Assembly (NCBI GenBank): GCA_036824005.1
Contig: DAITBA010000019.1
Coordinates: 1-64,000, forward strand
Length of the DNA: 64,000 nucleotides
Origin: DAITBA01 sp036824005
GTDB taxonomy: Bacteria > Pseudomonadota > Gammaproteobacteria > Burkholderiales > Rhodocyclaceae
Direction: 5' to 3'
Shown: piece by piece, positions 8,078 through 15,245 of the stretch
Numbering within the stretch: the first letter of the stretch is position 1
How the letters are laid out: the number at the start of each line of letters is the position of its first letter
Program-made: the position numbers and the translations under genes
The notes under the pieces: generated by a model
What the model was told of the DNA's origin: nothing
Database searches by the model: none
Seen by the model: the letters and a program-made list of their open reading frames with translations, nothing else

Positions 8078-8712
8078 GGCTTCTTCATGATCTGCTTGCG
8101 ATAGCGCACGAGCAGGAATAACAGATAGAAAGTGGTGAGCCAGGCGTAGCGGTACTTCAGCGGCTCTTTGAGCCAGCGCCCGGTGATCAGATCCCAGTGC
8201 ACCTTGATGAGATAGAAGGCGGTGACGTCGTTGAGGAAATTGATGACGGCCTTTTCGGTGAATGCCGATTTCATCACCGGGTCGGTCTTTGCCTTGGCCA
8301 TCGCCAAGCCGGCGAGCACCTCAGCCTTGATCCGCCATTGCCTGACCTTTTCGCGCAGGTGTACGGTTTGCGACTCGACCCACCGGCGGGCCTCGCCGTG
8401 CTTTCCCTCGACCGCTGCCGCGGGTGGCGCGGCGGGGGGCTCGGCGCGCAGCGCGACCGGCAGAAGATCCCGCAGTGCGAGCGCCACGTCGCGCGCGGTG
8501 CAGGCATGCGGCTCGAAATACACGGACAGCTTGCCCTGGCTGCGCCAGACGGTGACGCGATAGACCCCAGGCACGCGGCGCAGGCCCGATTCCAACGCCA
8601 TGGCTGCCGCTTGGCCGCACAGCGCGGCGGGCAGCGCGAAGCGCAGATGGCCATCCTCGCGATGGCGGACGACGATGCTGCGGGCGAGTGCGTGAAGTTC
8701 GGATGCGCTCAC
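8074..8712 (-). CDS. HMA2-like domain membrane protein
   Basis: 212 residues starting at GTG. The N-terminal ~85 residues form a ferredoxin-like HMA2-type region (RHREDGHLRFALP..., GLRRVPGVYRVTVWRSQGKLSVYFEP) that has the beta-alpha-beta layout of metal-binding domains but lacks the CxxC pair. A charged linker follows, then a C-terminal membrane segment (WLTTFYLLFLLV) and a basic tail. Similar non-cysteine HMA2 modules usually precede P-type ATPases, and here the gene is coupled by GTGA to copA, whose own N-terminus has a comparable module. A docking or regulatory subunit for the ATPase is a reasonable guess; function is not known. Confidence 0.6.
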   Translation of the reverse strand: MSASELHALARSIVVRHREDGHLRFALPAALCGQAAAMALESGLRRVPGVYRVTVWRSQGKLSVYFEPHACTARDVALALRDLLPVALRAEPPAAPPAAAVEGKHGEARRWVESQTVHLREKVRQWRIKAEVLAGLAMAKAKTDPVMKSAFTEKAVINFLNDVTAFYLIKVHWDLITGRWLKEPLKYRYAWLTTFYLLFLLVRYRKQIMKKP

Positions 8713-8731
8713 GGGCCCTCCAACGCGCGCG

Positions 8732-9079
8732 TCATGATTGGGCAGGCGTCTCCGCAGAGCCTTCCTTGGCTTCCTGCTCCTTCGCCTCGGCGATCAGGTC
8801 CTCGATGTTCTCCTTCTGGTGCAGCAGGAAATCCTTGCCCATGCCCGTGGCCTTGGTCAGCGCCAGGATGATTTCCTTCTGGTGCTTGTGAATGAGGTAG
8901 CCCGCCGCGATGCCGGCCGCCAGCACGACCAGCGGATTGCGCAGCAGCACGCCGCCAAGCAGGCCGCGGCCGGCGGCGAAGCCGGTGGCCGCCAGCATGG
9001 CGCCGTGGGTGACGGGACTACTCATCATGTGGCCAGCTTGGCCCATCATGTGCGGCATGTTTTCCATCATATGATTCAT
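8732..9079 (-). CDS. Met/His-rich small membrane protein of the copper operon
   Basis: 115 residues. The first 20 contain eight Met and three His in HMM/MPHMM patterns typical of Cu(I)-binding segments. A hydrophobic stretch (GRGLLGGVLLRNPLVVLAAGIAAGYL) forms one or two membrane helices, and the C-terminal ~50 residues are a charged, coiled-coil-like helix rich in Lys and Glu. The start overlaps the stop of the upstream gene by four bases. A copper-capturing membrane protein that hands metal to CopA is inferred. The family is not one I can name. Confidence 0.6.
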   Translation of the reverse strand: MNHMMENMPHMMGQAGHMMSSPVTHGAMLAATGFAAGRGLLGGVLLRNPLVVLAAGIAAGYLIHKHQKEIILALTKATGMGKDFLLHQKENIEDLIAEAKEQEAKEGSAETPAQS

Positions 9080-9270
9080 GCATCACCTCCGTGACGAGTG
9101 GTGGTTGGTTCGGGTACTTCCTCGATGTTGTTCAGCATCTGGTAGATGCCCTTGCAGCCTTCGCAGCAAAAGCGCAGTGTCTTCTCCCCCGTGCGCAGGG
9201 TGAACGGCTGCGCGCCGACGTCCAGTCCGCACAGGTCGCAGGCGCGCGGCTCTTTCCCGTCGTCGCTCAC
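9076..9270 (-). CDS. Stand-alone metal-binding domain of P-type ATPase type
   Basis: 64 residues with CDLCGL...CCEGCKGIYQML, the cysteine pattern of the small zinc-ribbon-like domain (ATPase-cat_bd type) that normally forms the N-terminus of CcoI/FixI-like heavy-metal ATPases. Here it is a separate gene. It overlaps the neighbours on both sides by four bases (ATGA), so it should be made in step with the TlpA-like protein and the Met-rich protein. A small cytoplasmic metallochaperone that docks on the copA product, encoded a few genes downstream, is plausible. Confidence 0.75.
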   Translation of the reverse strand: MSDDGKEPRACDLCGLDVGAQPFTLRTGEKTLRFCCEGCKGIYQMLNNIEEVPEPTTTRHGGDA

Positions 9271-9761
9271 TGGAGCAGCTCCGCGGCATGCCGATCAAAT
9301 GTCACCTCGTCCGCTTCGCCCACGATCTTGGCACGCACGATGCCCTTGCGGTCGACAAAGAACGTGGTCGGCAGGCCGACGACGCCATACTGCTTGGCGA
9401 TGACCGCCCTTTCGTCGAGCAGCGCCGGATAGGTTACGCCGATCCTGGCGACGAAGGACTTTACCGTATTCAGATCCTGGCCCGCATTGACGGCGATTAC
9501 TTGCAACCCCTCCGCCCGACGGTGCTGATAGACCCGTTCAATGGCCTGCATCTCGGGTTCGCAGTAGCGGCACCAGTCGGCCCAGAAGCGGATGACGACG
9601 GGCTTGCCGGCATAGGCGGCGGGGAAATGGGCAGCGGTCCCGTCGCTACGATAGGTTTGAAATGTCGGCGCCATGTCCCCGACATTCAGCTTGACCGGCT
9701 CCGGGCCGCTGCAGGCGGCGAGCGCGAGGACGGAGAAGGCAAGGGCGGCGATCCGGCTCAT
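9267..9761 (-). CDS. TlpA-like thioredoxin-fold lipoprotein
   Basis: 164 residues. The start at 9761 overlaps the preceding stop (ATGA). Residues 1-17 form a lipoprotein signal ending LALAAC (C17). The thioredoxin fold carries W-C-R-Y-C (C64, C67) and a cis-Pro site in GLPTTFFVD. TlpA proteins are membrane-tethered periplasmic thiol reductants that reduce SCO and the Cu(A) cysteines so copper can be inserted. The SCO gene is in the same operon, which fits that job well. Confidence 0.85.
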   Translation of the reverse strand: MSRIAALAFSVLALAACSGPEPVKLNVGDMAPTFQTYRSDGTAAHFPAAYAGKPVVIRFWADWCRYCEPEMQAIERVYQHRRAEGLQVIAVNAGQDLNTVKSFVARIGVTYPALLDERAVIAKQYGVVGLPTTFFVDRKGIVRAKIVGEADEVTFDRHAAELLQ

Positions 9762-10768
9762 GTCTCGATCAGCTTCAGATTCGATGTCCAAACCATCACC
9801 GCGGCGACAAGCGCGAAGGCGGCATAGAGCAATGCCGCTGCCATGGCCAGTTGCCGGGTCAGTCTCGGCAGCACGGTGCGCAGGCTGGCGATGCGGGCAT
9901 AGGGCTGCAGCGCACCCGCGCCCAGTCCGGCAGCGGTGGCAGCGAACAGGGGCACGTACAGCCAGTAGCCTCGGTAGTCGTACTCCGCCTTGAGGGCGCA
10001 GAACGGGCAGTGATGATGCGGGTGCTCGTAGATGTAGAGGGACAGGAAGGACAGGATGCCCGCAATACCAACGACAAAGGCTACCGCCGCCGCGCCCGCC
10101 ACGGCATAGCCAAGCCAACGGCCGCCGGAGCGCAGCGCACGCAGGTAGCCCGTGCCGGCGGCCAGCGCGGTCGAGGCGAAGAACGCAGCCATCGCCGGTT
10201 GCGGCGGCAGGCCGGAGGTTTCCGAGGCGAGAGTATTGCCCTCACCGGAAAACAGGCTGCCGCAGCAGGAGGTGATGACATCGGCCCTGAGGCCGAGGAA
10301 GTACTTCAACTGCAGCGCGAAGCTCGCAGCGGCAACAGGCAGAATCGCGAGCAGGAAGGCGTACTTTGCACGCAGCAGCGGATAGTCGCGCGCCCGATTG
10401 TCAGCATGGTTGATTATCAGCCACGTGGAAGCGAGGAAGAAAACGGCGATCTGCACGAGCAGCGCCGGGAAGCCGTAGGCATTGACGTTGAGCGTGCCGA
10501 CCGCGCACATGGCGCCGACGAACATCACCGCCATCCGGTCGGCATTGAAGACGAACAGCAGCAGCGCCAGTAGCTGCACCGCGAACATCACGGTCAGCAG
10601 CGTAGACACCAAGTAGGTGCGTCGTTCCAGACGGAGCTGGCGCTCCGAGCCGCTGCGGATGTCCCAGTGGCGCAGCGTTTCAATGGCGAAGGGCGCCGCG
10701 GTCGCGAGCATCAGCACACCCATGCCCGAGGCCATGAGCAGAGCGATGATCGCCGGCTGGAACAGCAT
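9758..10768 (-). CDS. Polytopic membrane protein with HPHHHCPFC motif
   Basis: 336 residues with about eight hydrophobic segments. The ATG at 10768 shares one base with the stop of the ABC ATPase gene (TGATG). A segment after the sixth helix reads EHPHHHCPFCALKAEY, an unusual His4-Cys-x-x-Cys cluster that could bind copper or act as a thiol pair, and a second Cys pair (TSCCGS) occurs earlier. I do not recognise the family. Its place between an FtsX-type ABC transporter and a TlpA-like lipoprotein suggests a role in passing metal or electrons across the membrane. Confidence 0.65.
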   Translation of the reverse strand: MLFQPAIIALLMASGMGVLMLATAAPFAIETLRHWDIRSGSERQLRLERRTYLVSTLLTVMFAVQLLALLLFVFNADRMAVMFVGAMCAVGTLNVNAYGFPALLVQIAVFFLASTWLIINHADNRARDYPLLRAKYAFLLAILPVAAASFALQLKYFLGLRADVITSCCGSLFSGEGNTLASETSGLPPQPAMAAFFASTALAAGTGYLRALRSGGRWLGYAVAGAAAVAFVVGIAGILSFLSLYIYEHPHHHCPFCALKAEYDYRGYWLYVPLFAATAAGLGAGALQPYARIASLRTVLPRLTRQLAMAAALLYAAFALVAAVMVWTSNLKLIET

Positions 10769-11445
10769 CAATGCTCCCCCGCCACGCGGCCGTCGCGCAG
10801 GGAGACGACGCGATCCACCGTTGCAGATTCCGTCACCAGGGGATCGTGGCTGGTGAGCAGCAGCGTCTTGCCGCGCGCCTTGAGCGACTCGAGGATGGTC
10901 ATGAACTCGCAGGACAATGCCGTGTCCAGATTGGCTGTCGGCTCGTCGGCGATGACGACTTCCGGGTCGTTGATCAGGGCGCGGCAGATGGCCACGCGTT
11001 GCTGCTCGCCGCCGGACAGCCATTCGACGCGGGCATTGCGCCGGTGTGCAAGCTTCAACTCCGCCAGCAACTCTTCCGCCCGCTCGCGCAGCGACGGCCA
11101 GTCCCGGCCGAGCGGGAAAGCGGGCAGCACGATGTTTTCCAGCGCCGTGAGCCCGCGAATGAGGTTGAACTGCTGGAACACGAAACCGAAGGTGCTGCGG
11201 CGAATTTCGGTCAGGAAACGTTCCGGCAGGCTCGATATGTCTTCGTTCTTGAGACGCACGCGTCCGCTGGTGGGGCGGGACAGACAGCCGATGATGGACA
11301 ACAGCGTCGTCTTGCCCGAGCCGCTGGGGCCGCGCAGCACGGTCGTGTAGTTGGCCGGGATGCTCAGATCGATGCCGTGCAGGGCCCAGAACTCGTTGTC
11401 CTGGCCTTGGTTGAAGGCCTTGCGCACGGCCGAGAGTTCGATCAT
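10768..11445 (-). CDS. ABC transporter ATP-binding protein, LolD/MacB type
   Basis: 225 residues with the Walker A motif GPSGSGKTTL, signature LSGGEQQR, Walker B VVIADEPT and an H-switch (TSHDP). Length and FVFQQFNLI identify the LolD/MacB/FtsE class, which drives mechanotransmission rather than substrate passage through the membrane. It pairs with the FtsX-type permease just upstream (one-base gap). In copper operons such pairs may drive lipoprotein release or chaperone handling; this is not established for this group. Confidence 0.9.
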   Translation of the reverse strand: MIELSAVRKAFNQGQDNEFWALHGIDLSIPANYTTVLRGPSGSGKTTLLSIIGCLSRPTSGRVRLKNEDISSLPERFLTEIRRSTFGFVFQQFNLIRGLTALENIVLPAFPLGRDWPSLRERAEELLAELKLAHRRNARVEWLSGGEQQRVAICRALINDPEVVIADEPTANLDTALSCEFMTILESLKARGKTLLLTSHDPLVTESATVDRVVSLRDGRVAGEH

Positions 11446-11446
11446 G

Positions 11447-12583
11447 TCAGCTCCGCATCACCGAGTCCGGGTCCACCGTGGCGGCGCGCCAGATCGGCAC
11501 GATCGTGGCCGCGGTGTAGGGAAAGACGGTGAAGAAGAACAGGGTGGCCACCTGCAGGCCATCGATATGGGGCTGCAGTTCGAAGCGGGGGTAGAGTACG
11601 GCCCAGCCCTTCAGTACCGGCTCGAACAGCAGCGACTGGAAGTGAAAGACGTGCGCATAGGCGCCCAGGTATGCAAGCAGGAATGCCGTGACGGAAATCA
11701 GCGCACCCTCCCAGAATTTCATCCCGATGACATCGCCCGACTCCCAGCCGATTGCCTTGAGGATGCCGATCTCCCGCTTCTCCTCGGCCGACAGCCCGGC
11801 GGCCTTGTCCCAGGCAAAGATGGCGAAGGCGAGAATGGCGCCCGTGAGCAGGGTCAGGACCATGCCTTCGCGCCAGTTGAAGATGGATTCGTAAGTGCGC
11901 AGAATTTCCTCGCGCAGGATGGGGCGCGAATCGGGCAGCGCTGAGGCGATCTTGGTCGCGACGGTGCGCACTTCCAGAGGATTGGCAACCCACAGCGCGA
12001 TGTCGGTGTAATGGCCGTCCGGGATGCCGAAGAAGGCGCGGAAACCGGCCTCTCCCATGAGCAGCAAGTCGGCGCTCACCATCTCGGAGCTGTGACTGAG
12101 TATGCGCTCGACGGTGAAGGAAAACAGCTTGCCGGAGTAGGCGCGGAAGGAAATCACATTGCCCGGAGCCAGTCCGCGTGCCGCGGCGATACGATTGCCG
12201 ACAACGATGCGACCTGGCGCGAGCGTTTCGCCAGCCGGTACCATGAGGGTGTAATTGGCCTTTACCACCGGGTCGTAGTAGTAGCCCCACAGCCGTCCCT
12301 CCTTTGCTTGCACGCCCCGGATGCGCCCAATCCGGTCGATGTATCCGGGTGGAATGAGGTCGTGGCGCCCGGCGACCATGCGCTGGACGATGACCTCCGG
12401 CGCTTGCGCCAACACAGCCGCCGCCTCGCGCCGCACCGAGTGCGTGAACAGCATCACCGAGGCGAGCAGAAAGACCAACGTTGCATATACGGCCAGCAGC
12501 CCCAGGTTTCTGGCCTTGCGCCGCGCCAACGAGGCGAGCGTGTAGTCAATCAGGTAGCGCTGCTTCTCGATCCAGGGCTTCAT
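11447..12583 (-). CDS. FtsX-domain ABC transporter permease
   Basis: 378 residues. One N-terminal membrane helix (RNLGLLAVYATLVFLLASVMLF) is followed by a periplasmic domain of about 200 residues (VIVQRMVAGRHDLIPPGYIDRIGRIRGV...). Three C-terminal helices then form the FtsX core containing KREIGILKAIGWESGDV, here as EEKREIGILKAIGW. This is the MacB/LolC-like topology. It overlaps the small secreted protein gene by 38 bases and is followed after one base by its ATPase. The large periplasmic domain would be the part that contacts the substrate or a chaperone. Confidence 0.88.
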   Translation of the reverse strand: MKPWIEKQRYLIDYTLASLARRKARNLGLLAVYATLVFLLASVMLFTHSVRREAAAVLAQAPEVIVQRMVAGRHDLIPPGYIDRIGRIRGVQAKEGRLWGYYYDPVVKANYTLMVPAGETLAPGRIVVGNRIAAARGLAPGNVISFRAYSGKLFSFTVERILSHSSEMVSADLLLMGEAGFRAFFGIPDGHYTDIALWVANPLEVRTVATKIASALPDSRPILREEILRTYESIFNWREGMVLTLLTGAILAFAIFAWDKAAGLSAEEKREIGILKAIGWESGDVIGMKFWEGALISVTAFLLAYLGAYAHVFHFQSLLFEPVLKGWAVLYPRFELQPHIDGLQVATLFFFTVFPYTAATIVPIWRAATVDPDSVMRS

Positions 12584-12881
12584 GGTGGCGAATCAGCGCG
12601 CCTGGCGGCGGCAGCAGCGAGCCGGAGGGGAAATGCTCCAGCGCGAGCGGGTGGTCCTGAAAGGCCGTGAAAAGATCCGCCTGCGAGGGATGGCGGGTGT
12701 AGCGCGCCTCGGTAAACAGGCACAGATCGGTGAGCCGCCAGCGCGCTACCAAGGACTGGCGCTCGGCGAGCGCCGGCGCACCGTGGCTGCGCAACCGCGC
12801 GGCGTCCGCGAACGTCGTCATGAAGGCCAATGTCAGCGCTGCGACACACCAAAGCAAACCGGACGGGCGCCGCGTCCTCAT
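12546..12881 (-). CDS. Small secreted protein of the copper operon
   Basis: 111 residues: a short basic N-terminus, a signal peptide (LLWCVAALTLAFMTTFADA) and a mature part of about 85 residues with LTDLCLFTEARYTRHPSQADLFTA and a Pro-rich stretch near a His pair (IRHHE). The start overlaps the SCO stop (ATGA), and its 3' end overlaps the permease gene by 38 bases in another frame. The motif around LCLFTEARYTRHPSQADL looks conserved and functional, but I cannot name the family. It may be the periplasmic partner of the FtsX permease. Confidence 0.6.
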   Translation of the reverse strand: MRTRRPSGLLWCVAALTLAFMTTFADAARLRSHGAPALAERQSLVARWRLTDLCLFTEARYTRHPSQADLFTAFQDHPLALEHFPSGSLLPPPGALIRHHEALDREAALPD

Positions 12882-13480
12882 GCGGATGCCAGGAGCTTGC
12901 GCACGGCGCCGAGCAGGTCTTCGGCCCTAGCGCCATAGGGCAGAATTGCCTGCAGCCTACCGGTGGGCGCCACAAGATACGTTGCCACCGAATGGTCCAC
13001 CGCATAGCTGCCGTCTGGATTAGCGGGCTGCTTGACGTAGATGGCGCCGTAGCGTTTTGCGACGGTCTCGGTCTCTTCCGACGTGCCGGCCAGACCCACG
13101 AGGTTGGGATGGAAATAGGCGGTGTATTCACGCAGCCGTTCGGGTGTATCGCGCTCGGGATCCACCGATATGAACAGGGCAACGACGCGTTCCAGCTCGG
13201 CCGGCGTCATGGCTGCCAGCGCTTGCGAGGTGGCGGCCACCGACACGGGGCAGACGTCCGGGCAGTTGGTGTAGCCGAAGTGAACAAGTACGACCTTGCC
13301 ACGCAGATCCTGCAATGAAACCGGTCCGGCGTAGGAGCGCAGGGTGAAGTCGCCACCTGACGGAAGCCCGGCCGCAGGTTGAAGCGCGCCGCCGTTCCGG
13401 AACAGCAGATACACGCCTGCGGCGACCGCCAAGACGAGAAGCGACAGAGCAACGGAAGTGATTCGGACAGGGGAAGTCAT
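12878..13480 (-). CDS. SCO1/SenC copper chaperone for cytochrome oxidase
   Basis: 200 residues from the ATG at 13480; a GTG nine bases earlier is less likely because GGGGAG would sit almost on top of it. One N-terminal membrane anchor (SVALSLLVLAVAAGVYLLF) precedes a thioredoxin-like domain with the copper ligands C73 and C77 (TNCPDVCP) and the distal His in VDHSVATYLV. SCO/SenC proteins insert copper into the Cu(A) or Cu(B) centre of cytochrome oxidases. It heads the tightly packed part of the operon, about 100 bases after the small membrane protein gene. Confidence 0.93.
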   Translation of the reverse strand: MTSPVRITSVALSLLVLAVAAGVYLLFRNGGALQPAAGLPSGGDFTLRSYAGPVSLQDLRGKVVLVHFGYTNCPDVCPVSVAATSQALAAMTPAELERVVALFISVDPERDTPERLREYTAYFHPNLVGLAGTSEETETVAKRYGAIYVKQPANPDGSYAVDHSVATYLVAPTGRLQAILPYGARAEDLLGAVRKLLASA

Positions 13481-13582
13481 GGTGGTCACGCTCCCCGTGA
13501 GGGTACTTTCAGTATGTGCAGATACTTCGATTCGGCTAAGCTACTCGTGGCGTGGCAGGCATCGCTGACGAGACGGGTGGAT

Positions 13583-13768
13583 TTAGATCTTGCTGGAAGC
13601 GCGCATGAGCGCACCGCGCAGGGCGATCGTCAGGCTCGAGCCGATGCCGACGCGTTGCGCGACGGCGGGAAGCAGAATCATCGCCGCGAGCGCGAAGCCG
13701 GCGCCCAGCAGAAGTGACGAGAGCTCACCGTCGTTCTCGGCTTGCTTATCCTGTCTGGTCTCGTTCAT
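13583..13768 (-). CDS. Small membrane protein at the head of the copper operon
   Basis: 61 residues from the ATG at 13768, chosen because GGGGAGG lies eight bases upstream (an ATG at 13774 would be too close to it). A charged N-terminus is followed by one membrane helix (LLLGAGFALAAMILLPAVA) and an amphipathic tail. No family is recognised. It is the first gene after the conserved dyad promoter and lies about 100 bases before the SCO gene, so it is probably the leader gene of the operon. Confidence 0.55.
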   Translation of the reverse strand: MNETRQDKQAENDGELSSLLLGAGFALAAMILLPAVAQRVGIGSSLTIALRGALMRASSKI

Positions 13769-13807
13769 CGCCATGGCCTCCCCGGTCCAAGCTTGTGCGT
13801 GGTGCCA

Positions 13808-13853
13808 ATGTTAGGACAAGGGATATCCGCAGAACATGCGACATGTTGTCGCA
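13808..13853 (-). promoter_or_regulatory. Predicted promoter of the large copper operon with perfect GCGAC-N5-GTCGC dyad
   Basis: TGCGACATGTTGTCGCA (13837-13853) is a perfect 7-bp inverted repeat with a 3-base spacer. On the minus strand TAACAT (13813 to 13808) is the best -10 candidate, putting the dyad centre (13845) about 43 bases before the transcription start, the position for an activator replacing the -35 element. It is the strongest of three copies in front of copper genes. Confidence 0.65.
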
Positions 13854-14009
13854 CCTCCCGTACCGACAACGCCAAAGGACGTGCCCCGCGTTTCGAACAA
13901 GAACCGCCCCGCCGGAGCGAGGCGCGCTGCGTGGAAACGCGCATGGTGCGACCGGTTACCGGAGTCTGCGTCGCTGTGGCGCCGGCGGGACTCCGGCCAG
14001 GCGTCGGCG

Positions 14010-14675
14010 CTAGAACGAATACGGCGACTTGACGCCCACCGAGAGGTTGGCTGCGTGCAGCGAAAGTCCGATGCCTACCATGGAGATACGTTCCGGCAGG
14101 GCACGGGTCAGGCAAGCGGTGAGCGTCGCGGCGTTGGCTTCGCTGATCACCTCTTGCCAGCCTTGGCCGTCAGGGCGCATACGGCTTGCGTTCGACAGCA
14201 GTTGCGAGAGGAACAAACTCATGGAGGCGGGCTCGCTCAATGCCAGTACCATCCCTCCACCCCATTGGAAGGAGTCGCCCAGCTTGATTTCGCCCGGCTG
14301 AGTGACGCCGGGTGTCGACGTGATGTCGCTGAAATGGAGCTTGAAATTGCGGTTGCGGCGCGAGCTCAAGACGCCTGCCGCCATCGCCAGCCGTGCGTGT
14401 TACGCTTCTTCCCGGCGCGCTATTCTCGACTGCTGCTCTGCCGTCCCGTCGTCTGAACGCAGCGACGGGCCCGTCGTGTTTGTGACTTGCTTGTCGGCAC
14501 GCAGGAAAAGGGCGGAGAGGCCGGCTCCTTTTTGTGGTTGTCCGCCGGCCTCTTCGCAAGCAATGAACAGGCTGAAGGAAGCTGCGACGATGCTCAGTGC
14601 GAGCGTGGCTTCCCCGGAAAGACTCGGCTTTCGGTTCTTCTCGATGTTTGTGCCGGGCCTGCTCATTGTCGTCAT
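14010..14675 (-). pseudogene. Degraded outer-membrane transporter gene (MetA-pathway type)
   Basis: One frame runs from the ATG at 14675 to the stop at 14010 but is interrupted by TAA at 14400-14402. The upstream part has a signal-like segment (ATLALSIVAASFSLFIA). The downstream part ends SMVGIGLSLHAANLSVGVKSPYSF with a terminal Phe, and its WQEVISEANAATLTACLTRALPERIS stretch resembles the C-terminal barrel strands of the phenol-MetA-type transporter family. At about 220 codons it is shorter than usual, so internal strands seem to be missing as well. Nonsense mutation plus deletion is the likeliest reading. The family match is by eye and only moderate. Confidence 0.45.
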
Positions 14676-15245
14676 CGATGGTCTACTTTCAGTGCACAGT
14701 GGGTCGCTTTGCTTTGCCTCGCCCCCGTGCTCAGCAGCAATCGTGCCATGGCCTCACTCTCTTGATTTGATTGACATTGCGCGCAGCGCGCCGCACCGGG
14801 CTCGGCAACGACTGTACATGCTGCTTTACAACGACCTTCGTATTAGTCCGAACGACAAGTACGAAGTCATAAGCACTTGTTTCCAGCGAACTCGTGTTCT
14901 GGCATGCGTGGGTTCCAGCGGTCGCAACAGGAAGTATGAAACGGTACCACCGTGATCGATGCCACACAGCCACTGGCCGGGGATGGCTACGGATGTGTTT
15001 CAGTGAAGAAACGCCTCACGACTTGGCGTGACGTTTTCGCGTGTGCTGCTCGTCTGCATTGGCGTAGGTGGGTGGTGCTTCATCGAAGTCGGGAATGCAG
15101 CGCACGAAGCCGTGGCCTGACTCCTTACCGGCAACGGCACTCCGGTGCAGACGAACGGCGTGAGCGACGTGGCACATGCCGCCAGCCCGGCAGGCAATCA
15201 CGCGTCATCACAGCCTGGGCATTCGCAACCGGATTCGGGAATGCA
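14676..15245. other. Intergenic stretch without recognised gene
   Basis: About 570 bases between the degraded transporter gene and the RND permease gene. Short open frames occur on both strands, but none has a convincing ribosome-binding site, signal or motif. No clear terminator for the RND operon was found. It may be the remnant of a lost gene. Confidence 0.5.

Noticed and set aside
14446..14480. CGACGGGCCCGTCG palindrome within the degraded transporter gene as a regulatory dyad
   Set aside because: Spacing between the CGAC/GTCG halves differs from the copper dyad and it lies inside the pseudogene, away from any start codon.
15000..15245. Short open frames before the RND permease gene (about 60-65 codons on the minus strand)
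   Set aside because: No ribosome-binding site, signal peptide or recognisable motif; left as unassigned intergenic DNA.
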